49,942 nt of DNA, taken from Corynebacterium striatum ATCC 6940 (GTDB taxonomy: Bacteria; Actinomycetota; Actinomycetes; Mycobacteriales; Mycobacteriaceae). The translations under genes and the position numbers were made by a program. The stretch lies in contig NZ_GG667521.1 of assembly GCF_000159135.1 (NCBI RefSeq), forward strand, positions 195,039-244,980, written 5' to 3'. Below are positions 19,719 through 28,749 of this stretch, piece after piece. The notes below the pieces were generated by a model. That model ran no database searches, was not told the origin of the DNA, and saw only the letters and a list, made by a program, of their open reading frames with translations. How positions within the stretch are numbered: position 1 is the stretch's first letter; each line of letters begins with the position of its first letter.

Positions 19719-20906
19719 ATGCCTTATCTAATCATTCTCCTCGCTCTTGCCTGCGGCGTCGCGGGCGTTGCCATCCTGCTTATAGAAAAGCGTCAACGTT
19801 CCGCTCAGCTTGGCGGCGTACCTACCCCTAATATCCCTGCCATCGAGACTGCCGAACCGGAAGCGCCGGAAAACCACCAGACCGCAACTCCAGCCCCGGT
19901 GGCGGCTCCGCATCCAGAACCTGAACCAGCCCCTGCCGCCAATATAGAGCCAGAACTGGCCGCCGAGCCGGTTGCCGAATCGGCACCAGAACCCACGCCA
20001 GAGTCGGGCGGTGGCCGCTCCCATGCCACACGAGCTCGCAGCTTCGTGCCGGGCTCCATGCGCCGCGGCCGCAGGGCGTGGGGCGAAGAGCATGGTTTTG
20101 AGTACACCAAGCAGGACGATTACCTTGCCGATGAATGGATGCGCGGAGCCGCCGCTTTGGGCGCGGCGCCGAAGGACATCGTCGCAGGCTTCGTGCACGG
20201 CCACGAGATGCTGATGATGGACCTGGGCGGCATCAACGTCATGGCCATGCGCACTGGCGCTACCTCCGACATCGTGGTGGATTTCCGCCGCGTGGGGATT
20301 GAGGAGGACTCAGCCTCGGAAGACCTATTCATGGTCGATGAAATCGAAGGCTTTGAAGTCTTCGCCACCGACGTGGGCGTCGGCAAGCGGCTCATCGATG
20401 AGCGCCTCGAAGTGGCGCTCCACCTCCTGCCCGCCGAAGTCACCGCTGTGTGGATGGAGTCCGAGTGGGTACTCGCGCAGACCACCAAACACGCACGTGC
20501 TGCGGAGTGGGACGCCATGCTCGCCCCCATGGCCAAACTTGCCGACGTCGCGCGTGTCCTCCCGCCGCGTTCTTCCGCGGCGCAAGTCCTCCGCGTCGAG
20601 GAGCTCGACCCTAGCCGTGAGATCCCCGCCCCTCCGCAGGCAGAGCCGACCGGCCCCACCCTGGTCCCAGACCACGAGGAGATCCAGCGCCCGCACATCC
20701 AGCGGCCTGAGGAGCCTGTGGAGCTGCCCAGCCGCACGCGCAGCGAAGTCCGCGGCGTAGTTGACCACAGCGCACTTGGCGCTGATGAAGTCGACGCCAT
20801 TGCTGATGGTCGCGAGCGCCCGCTGCCCGATAAAGCGCAGGCCCGTATGCGCCGCAACCTCAACCGCCGCTCGACCATCTTCGGTGACGAAGACTCGAAC
20901 GAGTAG
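19719..20906 (+). CDS. Membrane-anchored protein of unknown function with Pro/Glu-rich linker
   Basis: A 395-residue protein (one more if GTG 19716 is used). One N-terminal transmembrane helix (PYLIILLALACGVAGVAILL) is followed by a low-complexity Pro/Glu/Ala segment (residues about 35-105), a basic patch (SMRRGRRAW) and a folded domain (about 110-290) with GFEYTKQDDYLADEWMRGAA and FEVFATDVGVGKRLIDERL. The C-terminus is charged and ends RRNLNRRSTIFGDEDSNE. I do not recognise a named domain; by position it looks like a conserved corynebacterial protein between the sulfurtransferase and pyrE. The topology (cytoplasmic or external domain) cannot be settled here. Confidence 0.8.
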   Translation: MPYLIILLALACGVAGVAILLIEKRQRSAQLGGVPTPNIPAIETAEPEAPENHQTATPAPVAAPHPEPEPAPAANIEPELAAEPVAESAPEPTPESGGGRSHATRARSFVPGSMRRGRRAWGEEHGFEYTKQDDYLADEWMRGAAALGAAPKDIVAGFVHGHEMLMMDLGGINVMAMRTGATSDIVVDFRRVGIEEDSASEDLFMVDEIEGFEVFATDVGVGKRLIDERLEVALHLLPAEVTAVWMESEWVLAQTTKHARAAEWDAMLAPMAKLADVARVLPPRSSAAQVLRVEELDPSREIPAPPQAEPTGPTLVPDHEEIQRPHIQRPEEPVELPSRTRSEVRGVVDHSALGADEVDAIADGRERPLPDKAQARMRRNLNRRSTIFGDEDSNE

Positions 20907-20977
20907 TCTTTAAATCGGTTAAACCCTAAAACCCCGCAAACAATCTAAAGCACTCAGCATTAACGCGAAGGAGCGCC

Positions 20978-21523
20978 ATGAGCTTGGATTCACAAAAGAA
21001 GGCCCGTCTGGCAGAGCTAGTCAAGGAGCTTGCCGTTGTTCACGGCAAGGTCACCTTGTCCTCCGGTAAGGAGGCCGACTACTACGTCGACCTGCGCCGC
21101 GCGACCCTGCAGCATGAGGCTTCCCGCCTCATCGGCTCGCTGCTGCGTGAACTCACCGCCGACTGGGATTACGTCGCCGTCGGTGGCCTGACCCTAGGCG
21201 CAGACCCAGTTGCTACCTCCGTGATGCACGCTGATGGTCGCGACATCGATGCCTTCGTCGTGCGCAAGGAAGCCAAGAAGCACGGCATGCAGCGCCGCAT
21301 CGAGGGCTTCGACGTTGCAAGCCAGAAGGTGCTCGTTGTCGAAGACACCACCACCACGGGCAACTCCCCGCTGACCGCGGTGGCAGCACTGCGCGAGGCT
21401 GGCGCGGAGGTCGTCGGCGTGGCTACCGTCGTGGACCGCGCTACAGGTGCTGACAAGGTCATCGCTGAAGAGGGCTTGGAGTACCGCTACCTGCTGAGCT
21501 TGGAAGATCTTGACCTCGCCTAA
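20978..21523 (+). CDS. pyrE: Orotate phosphoribosyltransferase PyrE
   Basis: A 181-residue enzyme of pyrimidine synthesis that joins orotate to PRPP, forming orotidine 5'-phosphate. The PRPP-binding motif is VLVVEDTTTTGNSPL. The segments GKVTLSSGKEADYYVDLRRA and GGLTLGADPVATSV match PyrE. The length is that of the short actinobacterial form. GAAGGAG precedes the ATG. The next gene starts at a TTG inside the pyrE 3' end (14-base overlap), so the two are likely co-transcribed. Confidence 0.95.
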   Translation: MSLDSQKKARLAELVKELAVVHGKVTLSSGKEADYYVDLRRATLQHEASRLIGSLLRELTADWDYVAVGGLTLGADPVATSVMHADGRDIDAFVVRKEAKKHGMQRRIEGFDVASQKVLVVEDTTTTGNSPLTAVAALREAGAEVVGVATVVDRATGADKVIAEEGLEYRYLLSLEDLDLA

Positions 21524-22199
21524 GGAAGAACCCCGCGAGCGCTTGCAGGAGGAGACTTCTGCTAAGGGCCCTACCGAATGGAACGAAGGACGGCACGGAG
21601 TCGGCCCATGGGAAGGCCCGCTGCCGGAAGGCCCGCAGTACGATCCCGAGCTGCTTCGCGACGGCGATCACCGCAACGTGGTGGACGCCTACCGCTACTG
21701 GAGCAGGGAAGCTATTACCGCGGACATCGATAAGCGCAGGCATGCGCTCCACATCGCCATCGAGAACTTTGAGAATGACTCGAACATCGGCACCGTGGTC
21801 CGTACCGCCAACGCCTTTGCCGTGGATACCGTTCACATCGTGGGGCGTCGCCGGTGGAATCGCCGCGGCGCCATGGTGACTGACCGCTACCAACACCTGA
21901 TGCACCATGCCACCGTCGCTGAGCTTCTGGAATGGGCGAGTGATAAGGGGCTTACCGTTGTAGCGATCGACAACACTCCCGGCTGCGTTCCCCTTGAGAC
22001 TGCGGAGCTTCCCGAGCGCTGCTTGTTACTGTTTGGCCAGGAAGGGCCTGGTGTCACCCAGGAGGCCCAGGACGCTGCGATGATGACGTGTTCCATCGCC
22101 CAATTTGGTTCGACGCGCTCGATTAATGCGGGCGTTGCAGCAGGCATTGCGATGCATGCCTGGATCCGTCAGCATGCTGACCTCGAGCAAGCTTGGTAA
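21510..22199 (+). CDS. TrmH/SpoU-family (SPOUT) RNA 2'-O-methyltransferase
   Basis: A 229-residue SAM-dependent methyltransferase with a C-terminal trefoil-knot domain. The three SPOUT motifs are visible: SNIGTVVRTANAF (motif 1 with its Arg), LLLFGQEGPGVT (motif 2) and SINAGVAAGIAMHAWIR (motif 3). The first 75 or so residues are a family-variable extension. Whether it modifies rRNA or tRNA cannot be told. TTG 21510 is chosen because GGAAG lies just upstream; the next in-frame start would be far into the protein. It overlaps pyrE by 14 bases. Confidence 0.88.
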   Translation: MTSPKEEPRERLQEETSAKGPTEWNEGRHGVGPWEGPLPEGPQYDPELLRDGDHRNVVDAYRYWSREAITADIDKRRHALHIAIENFENDSNIGTVVRTANAFAVDTVHIVGRRRWNRRGAMVTDRYQHLMHHATVAELLEWASDKGLTVVAIDNTPGCVPLETAELPERCLLLFGQEGPGVTQEAQDAAMMTCSIAQFGSTRSINAGVAAGIAMHAWIRQHADLEQAW

Positions 22200-22272
22200 A
22201 AGCGTGGTAAATCACTATTCGGAATGGATAGGATGAAGTAACAAAAACATAATCGGGAGTGATTAACCAACT

Positions 22273-23469
22273 GTGGAAGAGACATGGGCTCACCGCGCTG
22301 ACCTCGCGGAAACTGCCATCAATGATCGCCATGCGCAAGCCGTATGGTCAATCCCGCGTACCAATCTCGCGGTTGTGAGCTGGCCGCCGACGAGCAAGGA
22401 AAAGCTCTTCGTGCACTGGCACTATTGGTGGCAAGCTCACTATCTCGATTGCCTAGTCGATGCCGCGCTTCGTAACAACACCAAGGTACGTCGAGCCCGC
22501 ATCGCGGACACCATGCGCGGTATCCGCCTGCGTAACCTTTCTCAGCTGAACAAAAATCGCTACTACGATGACAAGGCTTGGCTCGCACTCGCCATGGGGA
22601 GGGCGGAAAACCTCAAGAAGGTCAAGGTACACAAGCGCCTTGGCAGCTTGCAGCGCAATATTCGCGAAGGCGTTGACCCAACCATCGGTGTGCTGCCGTG
22701 GCGCGAAGGGGAGACCTTCCTCAACGTGCCGTCGAATGGCCCGGGCGCAATCATGTTGGCTCGCATGGGCCGTATCAACGAAGCCCGCCACATCGTGGAC
22801 TGGATTTATGATCACCTCGTTGATGATGACGGATTCATCATGGACGGCATCCGCATGCGCATGGATGGCCCAGAGATTGTGAAGGCAATCCACCCGTACT
22901 GCCAGGGCGTCGTGCTGGGCGCGTGCTTGGAGATCGCGCTTGCTCTGCGGGAAAAGGCTGGTCTGTTCTCCCTCGAGCGCATCGATACCGTGCAAGAGGC
23001 CGAGCTGGCTGCGGATATGATGCACTACATCACCAACATTCGTGGCTTGGTCCAAGCGGTGGCGACGGGCATGGCGACTCCTTCCGGAGTCATCAACTGG
23101 AAGACGGGCGATGGTGATGGTGGCCTGTTCAAGGGCATCCTCGTGCGCTACCTTGCCGACGTCGCGGTGCGCCTGCCCGGCGATTCCCCGGCCAACCGGG
23201 CAACCAAGAAGCTGGCGGCGCGCATGGTGGTGGCTTCTGCGGAGTCGGTGTGGGAGCATCGCTTGGAAGTTGATGGTCTGCCGATCTTCGGATCCGACTG
23301 GACTGCCGATGCCCGCCTGCCGCACAATTATGGATTCGGGCCGAATACCCTCGGCGAAAAGGTCGGAATCATCCGCGTCGCCGAGCGCGATTTGTCGGTC
23401 CAATTGTCCGGTTGGATGCTCTTGGAGGCCTGCGCGAGGGTCACAAAGTACCAATCTGAAGAAGGATAA
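22273..23469 (+). CDS. GH76-like glycoside hydrolase family protein, cytoplasmic
   Basis: A 398-residue alpha-helical protein resembling glycoside hydrolase family 76 (alpha-1,6-mannanase fold). The consecutive aspartates typical of the family are Asp99-Asp100 in KNRYYDDKAWLALA, and VLPWREGETFLNVPSNGPGAI and VHWHYWWQAHYLD also fit. Unlike secreted mannanases there is no signal peptide or anchor, so it is probably intracellular. The start is GTG 22273; GGGAG lies 12-16 bases upstream, and an upstream CATAAT could serve as -10. The substrate is unknown; corynebacterial lipomannan and lipoarabinomannan have an alpha-1,6-mannan core, but linking them is inference. It lies between trmH-like and fba genes. 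Confidence 0.7.
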   Translation: MEETWAHRADLAETAINDRHAQAVWSIPRTNLAVVSWPPTSKEKLFVHWHYWWQAHYLDCLVDAALRNNTKVRRARIADTMRGIRLRNLSQLNKNRYYDDKAWLALAMGRAENLKKVKVHKRLGSLQRNIREGVDPTIGVLPWREGETFLNVPSNGPGAIMLARMGRINEARHIVDWIYDHLVDDDGFIMDGIRMRMDGPEIVKAIHPYCQGVVLGACLEIALALREKAGLFSLERIDTVQEAELAADMMHYITNIRGLVQAVATGMATPSGVINWKTGDGDGGLFKGILVRYLADVAVRLPGDSPANRATKKLAARMVVASAESVWEHRLEVDGLPIFGSDWTADARLPHNYGFGPNTLGEKVGIIRVAERDLSVQLSGWMLLEACARVTKYQSEEG

Positions 23470-23643
23470 AAACGCATTACAAGCGTACTATTTTGTGGTT
23501 TTGCCTGCTTATTGCATGAGGCTTGGAACGCGCTAGCCTGCGTTAACTAACCTCACAAAAATTGGCGCGGCGAAAACGGACAAAAACAGGCATACTTGGG
23601 AACTGGAACGTGATTCTCCGAAACACACAAAGGATGGAACTTC

Positions 23644-24678
23644 ATGCCAATCGCAACTCCTGAGGTCTATAACCAGATGCTTGACACCGCCAAGAAGGGC
23701 GGCTTCGCATTCCCGGCTATCAACTGCACCTCCTCCGAGACCATCAACGCCGCACTCCGTGGCTTTGCCGAGGCAGAGTCCGACGGCATCATCCAGTTCT
23801 CCACCGGCGGCGCTGAGTTCGGCTCCGGTCTGTCCGTGAAGAACAAGGTTGCAGGCGCTCAAGCTCTGGCTGCTTTCGCTTACGAGGCAGCAAAGCACTA
23901 TGGCATCAACGTTGCACTGCACACGGACCACTGCCAGAAGGAAGTTCTGGACGAGTACGTCCGCCCGCTCATCGCCATCTCCCAGGAGCGCGTTGACCGC
24001 GGCGAGCTGCCTCTCTTCCAGTCCCACATGTGGGACGGCTCCGCTATTCCAATCGACGAGAACCTCGTCATCGCACAGGAGCTGCTGGAGAAGGCACACA
24101 ACGCAAACATCATCCTTGAGGTTGAGATCGGCGTCGTCGGCGGCGAAGAGGATGGCGTTCAGGCTAAGGCTGGCGCAAACCTCTACACCTCCACCGAGGA
24201 CTTTGAGAAGACCGTCGACGCACTGGGCACCGGTGAGAAGGGCCGCTACCTGCTGGCTGCTACCTTCGGCAACGTTCATGGCGTCTACAAGCCAGGCAAC
24301 GTGAAGCTGCGCCCAGAGGTTCTTGATGAGGGCCAGAAGGCTGCAGTCAAGAAGCTTGGCCTGGATGAGAACGCCCAGCCGTTCGACTTCGTCTTCCACG
24401 GTGGCTCTGGCTCTGAGAAGGAGAAGATTGAGCAGGCTCTGTCCTACGGCGTTGTGAAGATGAACGTTGACACTGACACCCAGTACGCGTTCACCAACCC
24501 AGTTGCTCGCCACATGTTCGAGAACTACGACGGCGTCTTCAAGATCGACGGCGAGGTCGGCAACAAGAAGGTTTACGACCCACGCTCCTACATGAAGAAG
24601 GCTGAGCAGTCCATGGCTGACCGTGTTGTCGAGGCCTGCACCGACCTGCACTCCGTGGGCAAGACCGTTTCCAAGTAA
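23644..24678 (+). CDS. fba: Class II fructose-bisphosphate aldolase
   Basis: A 344-residue zinc enzyme of glycolysis and gluconeogenesis that splits fructose 1,6-bisphosphate into dihydroxyacetone phosphate and glyceraldehyde 3-phosphate. The metal and active-site segments are LHTDHCQKE, LEVEIGVVGGEEDGV, NVHGVYKPGNV and FVFHGGSGSEKEKI. It is the long class IIA type. AAAGGATGG precedes the ATG. Strong codon bias and a terminator immediately downstream (24708) fit a highly expressed single-gene unit. The gene is called fda in C. glutamicum. Confidence 0.97.
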   Translation: MPIATPEVYNQMLDTAKKGGFAFPAINCTSSETINAALRGFAEAESDGIIQFSTGGAEFGSGLSVKNKVAGAQALAAFAYEAAKHYGINVALHTDHCQKEVLDEYVRPLIAISQERVDRGELPLFQSHMWDGSAIPIDENLVIAQELLEKAHNANIILEVEIGVVGGEEDGVQAKAGANLYTSTEDFEKTVDALGTGEKGRYLLAATFGNVHGVYKPGNVKLRPEVLDEGQKAAVKKLGLDENAQPFDFVFHGGSGSEKEKIEQALSYGVVKMNVDTDTQYAFTNPVARHMFENYDGVFKIDGEVGNKKVYDPRSYMKKAEQSMADRVVEACTDLHSVGKTVSK

Positions 24679-24707
24679 GGCTGACCACCAAACCCACACC
24701 ACACAGA

Positions 24708-24753
24708 GCCGTTCCTCCACACCCCGCAGCCGCAGGGAGGGAGGAGCGGCTTT
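24708..24753 (+). terminator. Rho-independent terminator after fba
   Basis: GCCGTTCCTCC pairs with GGAGGAGCGGC (one G-U pair) around a 21-base loop, followed by TTTG. Confidence 0.65.
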
Positions 24754-24831
24754 GCTGCGTTTAGCTTCAAAGAATGCCCCGGCAAAGTTCCTGGCAAAGT
24801 CCCTGCCCGAATCAAGACCGGTATCAAAACC

Positions 24832-24923
24832 CAAATGGTGAGGTCACCGTGCAGCAAAAGGGACTAGTGTAAGCCAATGGGGCAAATGGGAACCGCAAAT
24901 GGTGAGATCAGCTCACCATCTAG
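24832..24923. repeat. Intergenic short repeats, core AAATGGTGAGGTC (locus A)
   Basis: CAAATGGTGAGGTCA at 24832-24846, CAAATGGTGAGATCA at 24896-24910, and inverted CTAGATGGTGAGC at 24911-24923. The last two form a hairpin, ATGGTGAG-N5-CTCACCAT (24899-24919). The same core recurs at 41036-41276 in another intergenic region. The remaining part of the 24754-25000 gap shows nothing else clear. Confidence 0.8.
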
Positions 24924-25000
24924 AGCGAACCCAGCCACGACCCAGGCCGACCCCAACCAGAGCCAAGCAATCCACACGGGCGAACTAAGATAGGGAAACT

Positions 25001-26209
25001 ATGGCGGATGACAAAAACACCAGCACAACTCAGCGGGTGAAACTTAGCACTCGCGAACAGCTGCGCAGCGTCGACCGCTCGATGAAGTCTCGGTTCGCAC
25101 GCGTGAAGTCGCGCTTCATGTTTATCCTGCAGTCAACGCTGGGAGCGGGCTTGGCATTCTTCGTCGCCCACGTGGTCTTTGGCCACTCGCAGCCGTTCTT
25201 CGCACCGATGTCGGTCATCATCATCCTTGGTCTTTCCGGCAGTGACCGTCTCAAACGTGCAGTGGACCTGTCTATCGGCGGCATTGTTGGCGTCATCGTG
25301 GGCACTCTGCTCGTCGACGGCGTGGGTACCGGCCCCGTCCACATGACCATCATCATCGGTTGCTCGCTGCTGATTGCCTCCTTTGTCACGAGTTCGCAGC
25401 TGGTCAGTAACCAGATCGCCATCGGCGCCATTCTGATTGCCACCATCATGCCACCTGAAGAAATGGGTGGTCTCTCCCGCGCGATCGACGCCATCATCGG
25501 TGCGGTCATCGGTATCAGCATGGTTGCACTCATTCCTACATCCCCATTGCGTGCGGTACGCAAGGAAATCTCCAAGGTGTTGGGAGTGGCCTCATCAGTG
25601 CTTTCCGACGTCGCAGAAGGCTTGCGCGCCAACGACCCCCGGACGATTTTGGAAGCTCGTGATGCGGTACGTGGCACCCAGGGGGACATCAACAGCATGC
25701 TGAATGCCGCCAAAGGCGGGGCCGAAACCGTTAAGGTCTCGCCGTTTCTATGGAGCCGGCAGCGTAACGTGAAGTCGCTTGAACGCATTCTTACCCCAGT
25801 GGACAACGCGGTGCGCGGTGTGCGCGTGCTGTCCCGCCGTGCGTTGGTCCTTGCCGAGGACGGGGACCACGTGACCGACGAACAGATCGAGCTAATCGAC
25901 GAGCTTTCCGACGTCACGATGGAACTCTCCGAGCTGTATGCCCAGGAATCCTCCAATGAGAGCCGTGCCAACGAGGCTGTGGTGATTCCAGAGATAGTGC
26001 GGAAGCTGCGCATTCTTGGCGCGCGATCGACCATGGAAGTGATCGGCGAGGACGGGGTGCTTTCTGCCTATTCAATGCTGGCGCAAACGCGCTCTATCAT
26101 CGTGGATCTGCTCATGGTGTCCGGCATGTCGCGTGAATCTGCGGTGGCGCAACTGGCGCCGACCTCCGACCATCCGGCGTATCCACCAGAAGTGTGGGAC
26201 GGCGAATAG
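25001..26209 (+). CDS. FUSC-like integral membrane protein
   Basis: A 402-residue protein with a basic N-terminus, about six hydrophobic spans between residues 40 and 180 (for example FMFILQSTLGAGLAFFVAHV, SIGGIVGVIVGTLLV, AIDAIIGAVIGISMVALIPT) and a long helical cytoplasmic C-terminal half. This is the shape of FUSC/aromatic-acid-exporter-like proteins (YhcQ/ArAE group). A role in export is possible but no substrate can be named. GGGAAA precedes the ATG. It ends 20 bases before the convergent gene at 26230. Confidence 0.8.
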   Translation: MADDKNTSTTQRVKLSTREQLRSVDRSMKSRFARVKSRFMFILQSTLGAGLAFFVAHVVFGHSQPFFAPMSVIIILGLSGSDRLKRAVDLSIGGIVGVIVGTLLVDGVGTGPVHMTIIIGCSLLIASFVTSSQLVSNQIAIGAILIATIMPPEEMGGLSRAIDAIIGAVIGISMVALIPTSPLRAVRKEISKVLGVASSVLSDVAEGLRANDPRTILEARDAVRGTQGDINSMLNAAKGGAETVKVSPFLWSRQRNVKSLERILTPVDNAVRGVRVLSRRALVLAEDGDHVTDEQIELIDELSDVTMELSELYAQESSNESRANEAVVIPEIVRKLRILGARSTMEVIGEDGVLSAYSMLAQTRSIIVDLLMVSGMSRESAVAQLAPTSDHPAYPPEVWDGE

Positions 26210-26229
26210 AGACGAGAAAGGGTCCGCCG

Positions 26230-27129
26230 TTACGGACGAACCACCTGCAGATCGCGCAGGTGACGGTAGAACGTCACGCGGTTGACTGGGCGCTTGGCGC
26301 TGACACCATCGACCACGACGCGCAGCTCAGGGCCACCTGCCTGAACTGCACGGCCGGTGCATACGGTATCTTCATCAAGCTGTCCTGGTGCGGCCGGTGT
26401 GGAGAACTTCGAACGCAGCCAGGCGCCGAAACCGGATGGCTTAGCCGTGTCCGCAGCAAGGCCGAACGACGCCGACGCGGCGACGGGGGAGACGGCTTTT
26501 GCCGCGAGGATTCCCGGTGCATCGACCATGGGGACCAAGCGCGCACCGTACGTTCCGATCCCAGTGGTATTGGTGGCTTCGTGGCGAACCACCACGTGGT
26601 CATCGACGATGATCTCCCCCGTGATCTCCCCGTTGCTCCACTCTGAGATGGAAGCGGAACCAGCGATGGCTAGGCCGGCGTCGTTACGGATGAGTGGTAC
26701 CGGGCGCACTGGCGCGCTCAGCGCGACGCTCAATGCAGACTCGAAATCGGTGGGCAGGCCCCAGTTGCGGGCAACCGTCGACTCCTCCACGGGCACGAAA
26801 CCCAGCTCGGCCCACAGGTAGTCGCTACGCATCATGCGAGTAAGCACGGCGGATAAAGCGGCGTCGGTCCCCACCACGACGACGCGTAGCGGATCCTTAA
26901 GGTGCGGTGCTTGCGGCGCGAGTTCGGGGGTGCCGAGGTGGCGCACGTCTGGCTGGGCCGCGATCTCGTCGAGCGTAGGCGTGGGATCGTGGGGGAGTGC
27001 GATGGCAGCGGCGTCGTCAAGCGCGCGTAGCTCTTTACGGGTGGGAACCGCGCTGACGTCGAGAAGTGTGGCCTCAGGGGGCAGTTCTAAGGAGACGTCG
27101 CTGCCGCATCGAATAACAATGAGAGCCAC
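26230..27129 (-). CDS. Conserved hypothetical protein
   Basis: A 299-residue soluble protein without signal peptide or membrane span. The middle has a Rossmann-like segment (LRVVVVGTDAALSAVLTRMM) and later strands such as GEIIVDDHVVVRHEATNTTG and a C-terminal LRVVVDGVSAKRPVNRVTFY. The arrangement faintly recalls lipid-kinase/NAD-kinase folds, but the GGDGT motif is absent, so I do not assign a function. It is divergent from gltS and convergent with the FUSC-like gene. Codon use is like its neighbours, so a real gene is likely. Confidence 0.7.
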   Translation of the reverse strand: MALIVIRCGSDVSLELPPEATLLDVSAVPTRKELRALDDAAAIALPHDPTPTLDEIAAQPDVRHLGTPELAPQAPHLKDPLRVVVVGTDAALSAVLTRMMRSDYLWAELGFVPVEESTVARNWGLPTDFESALSVALSAPVRPVPLIRNDAGLAIAGSASISEWSNGEITGEIIVDDHVVVRHEATNTTGIGTYGARLVPMVDAPGILAAKAVSPVAASASFGLAADTAKPSGFGAWLRSKFSTPAAPGQLDEDTVCTGRAVQAGGPELRVVVDGVSAKRPVNRVTFYRHLRDLQVVRP

Positions 27130-27346
27130 CGTGTGAAACCTTGCCTTTCCAGGGACGTTGCCCGGCAGTGTGCGGGCCGTAACCCCTTCACCCTACAACG
27201 CGTAGTACCCCCATGAATAACGGCCGATTGGGGTGTACAGGGTCACATATGGCTATATTCTTATTCCGCATTACTTTCTATTTGGTGTCCAGGCACATGC
27301 TTGGGCGCAAAAGCTATTTTCCAAACAATTTCGCGGAGGCTCCATC

Positions 27347-28567
27347 GTGGCTATTGAATTCACCATGATCCAGTCCATCGGCATCGCTGTTGTGTTGCTT
27401 ATGCTGGGTCTCTGGCTTAAGCAGCGCATCTACTTCTTTGAACGTTTTGCCATCCCCGCCCCTGTTATCGGCGGGTTCCTTTTTGCCATCATCAACCTGG
27501 TCCTACACCAGACCGGCATTTTGGACATCACCTTTGATACCACGCTGCAAAGCTTCTTCATGGTCATCTTCTTCACCACGGTGGGCTACGGCGCATCGCT
27601 GAAGGTGCTGCGCGCTGCTGGGCCAAAGGTCATGCTCTTCCTGGTTGTGGCCCTGGTTCTGACGATTCTGCAGAACGTCGTGGCAGTGGGACTGGCGCCC
27701 CTCGTTGGCGTTGACGCGCAGCTCGCGCTCATGACGGGCTCCGTTTCGATGACCGGTGGCCACGGAGTTTCCGGCGGTATTGCTCCTCTCGTGGAAGAAG
27801 GCGGCGTGACCGGTGCTGAGACCGTGGCCTACACTGCAGCGACGTTCGGCCTGGTTATTGGCTCGCTCATGGGCGGACCGTTGGCGAACCGCTTGATCCT
27901 GAAGAACAAGTTGATGGACAAGGAATCCGCTGAGGTTGACATTGACGAGTCCATCCTGCAGCACGTATCTCGCAAACTGCGTGGCGACGCCGTGCTGCAC
28001 GCCTTTGTGATGATCCTCGTGGCGATGCTGCTGGGCAGCTTCCTGACCGACGCAATGAACTACCTCGTGGGTCTGCTCACCGACAAGGCTGCGTTCCCGC
28101 TCTACTTCGGCTCCATGATCGTGGCCATCATCCTGCGTTATATCAATGACAGCCGTGAACAGAAGATGTACAAGGAATTGGTTCCGACCGAAGAGGTGGA
28201 GATCATCGGTGTCATTGGCCTGAACTTCTTCTTGGCAATGGCTCTCATGAACATCAAGCTGTGGGAGCTGGCTGAGCTGGCTATCCCGATGCTTATTCTG
28301 CTGCTCGCGCAGACCATCCTCATGTGGCTCTTCGCCAACTTCGTCACCTTCCGCGTCATGGGCCGCGATTACGATGCCGCCGTACTCACCGCTGGTCACT
28401 GTGGTTTCGGCATGGGTGCAACCCCGAACGGTATGGCCAACATGGACTCGGTGGTCACCAAATTCAAGGAATCCAAACTGGCGTTCTTCATTCTGCCGAT
28501 TATCGGTGGCATGTTTATTGACTTTGCCAACATCGTGAACATCCTGGTGTTCCTCAACTTGGCATAA
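27347..28567 (+). CDS. gltS: Sodium/glutamate symporter GltS
   Basis: A 406-residue inner-membrane carrier that imports glutamate with sodium. About ten to twelve hydrophobic spans are seen, with the family segments FAIPAPVIGGFLFAI, TGSVSMTGGHGVSGGIAPL in the first half and the repeated fold element AGHCGFGMGATPNGMANM in the second. GTG 27347 is preferred to the longer open frame from 27233, because GGAGG (27335-27339) has ideal spacing to it and the protein then begins, as in the family, shortly before the first membrane span. A TATATT -10-like box lies near 27253. Confidence 0.93.
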   Translation: MAIEFTMIQSIGIAVVLLMLGLWLKQRIYFFERFAIPAPVIGGFLFAIINLVLHQTGILDITFDTTLQSFFMVIFFTTVGYGASLKVLRAAGPKVMLFLVVALVLTILQNVVAVGLAPLVGVDAQLALMTGSVSMTGGHGVSGGIAPLVEEGGVTGAETVAYTAATFGLVIGSLMGGPLANRLILKNKLMDKESAEVDIDESILQHVSRKLRGDAVLHAFVMILVAMLLGSFLTDAMNYLVGLLTDKAAFPLYFGSMIVAIILRYINDSREQKMYKELVPTEEVEIIGVIGLNFFLAMALMNIKLWELAELAIPMLILLLAQTILMWLFANFVTFRVMGRDYDAAVLTAGHCGFGMGATPNGMANMDSVVTKFKESKLAFFILPIIGGMFIDFANIVNILVFLNLA

Positions 28568-28749
28568 GCCAATCCATTAGGCCATCTCCCCGTCAATTTA
28601 GCCCAGCGTATTCAAGCTGGCAGGAGGCGTACTCGCTGAAGAATTGTCGGGATTTGGCATAAGCATGTCACATTAGCCACCGCTACCCATGGTCTAGGGG
28701 TAAAGTAGTTGCGTATTTGGCTTCAATCATTAGGAAGTGACTCCCAGAA

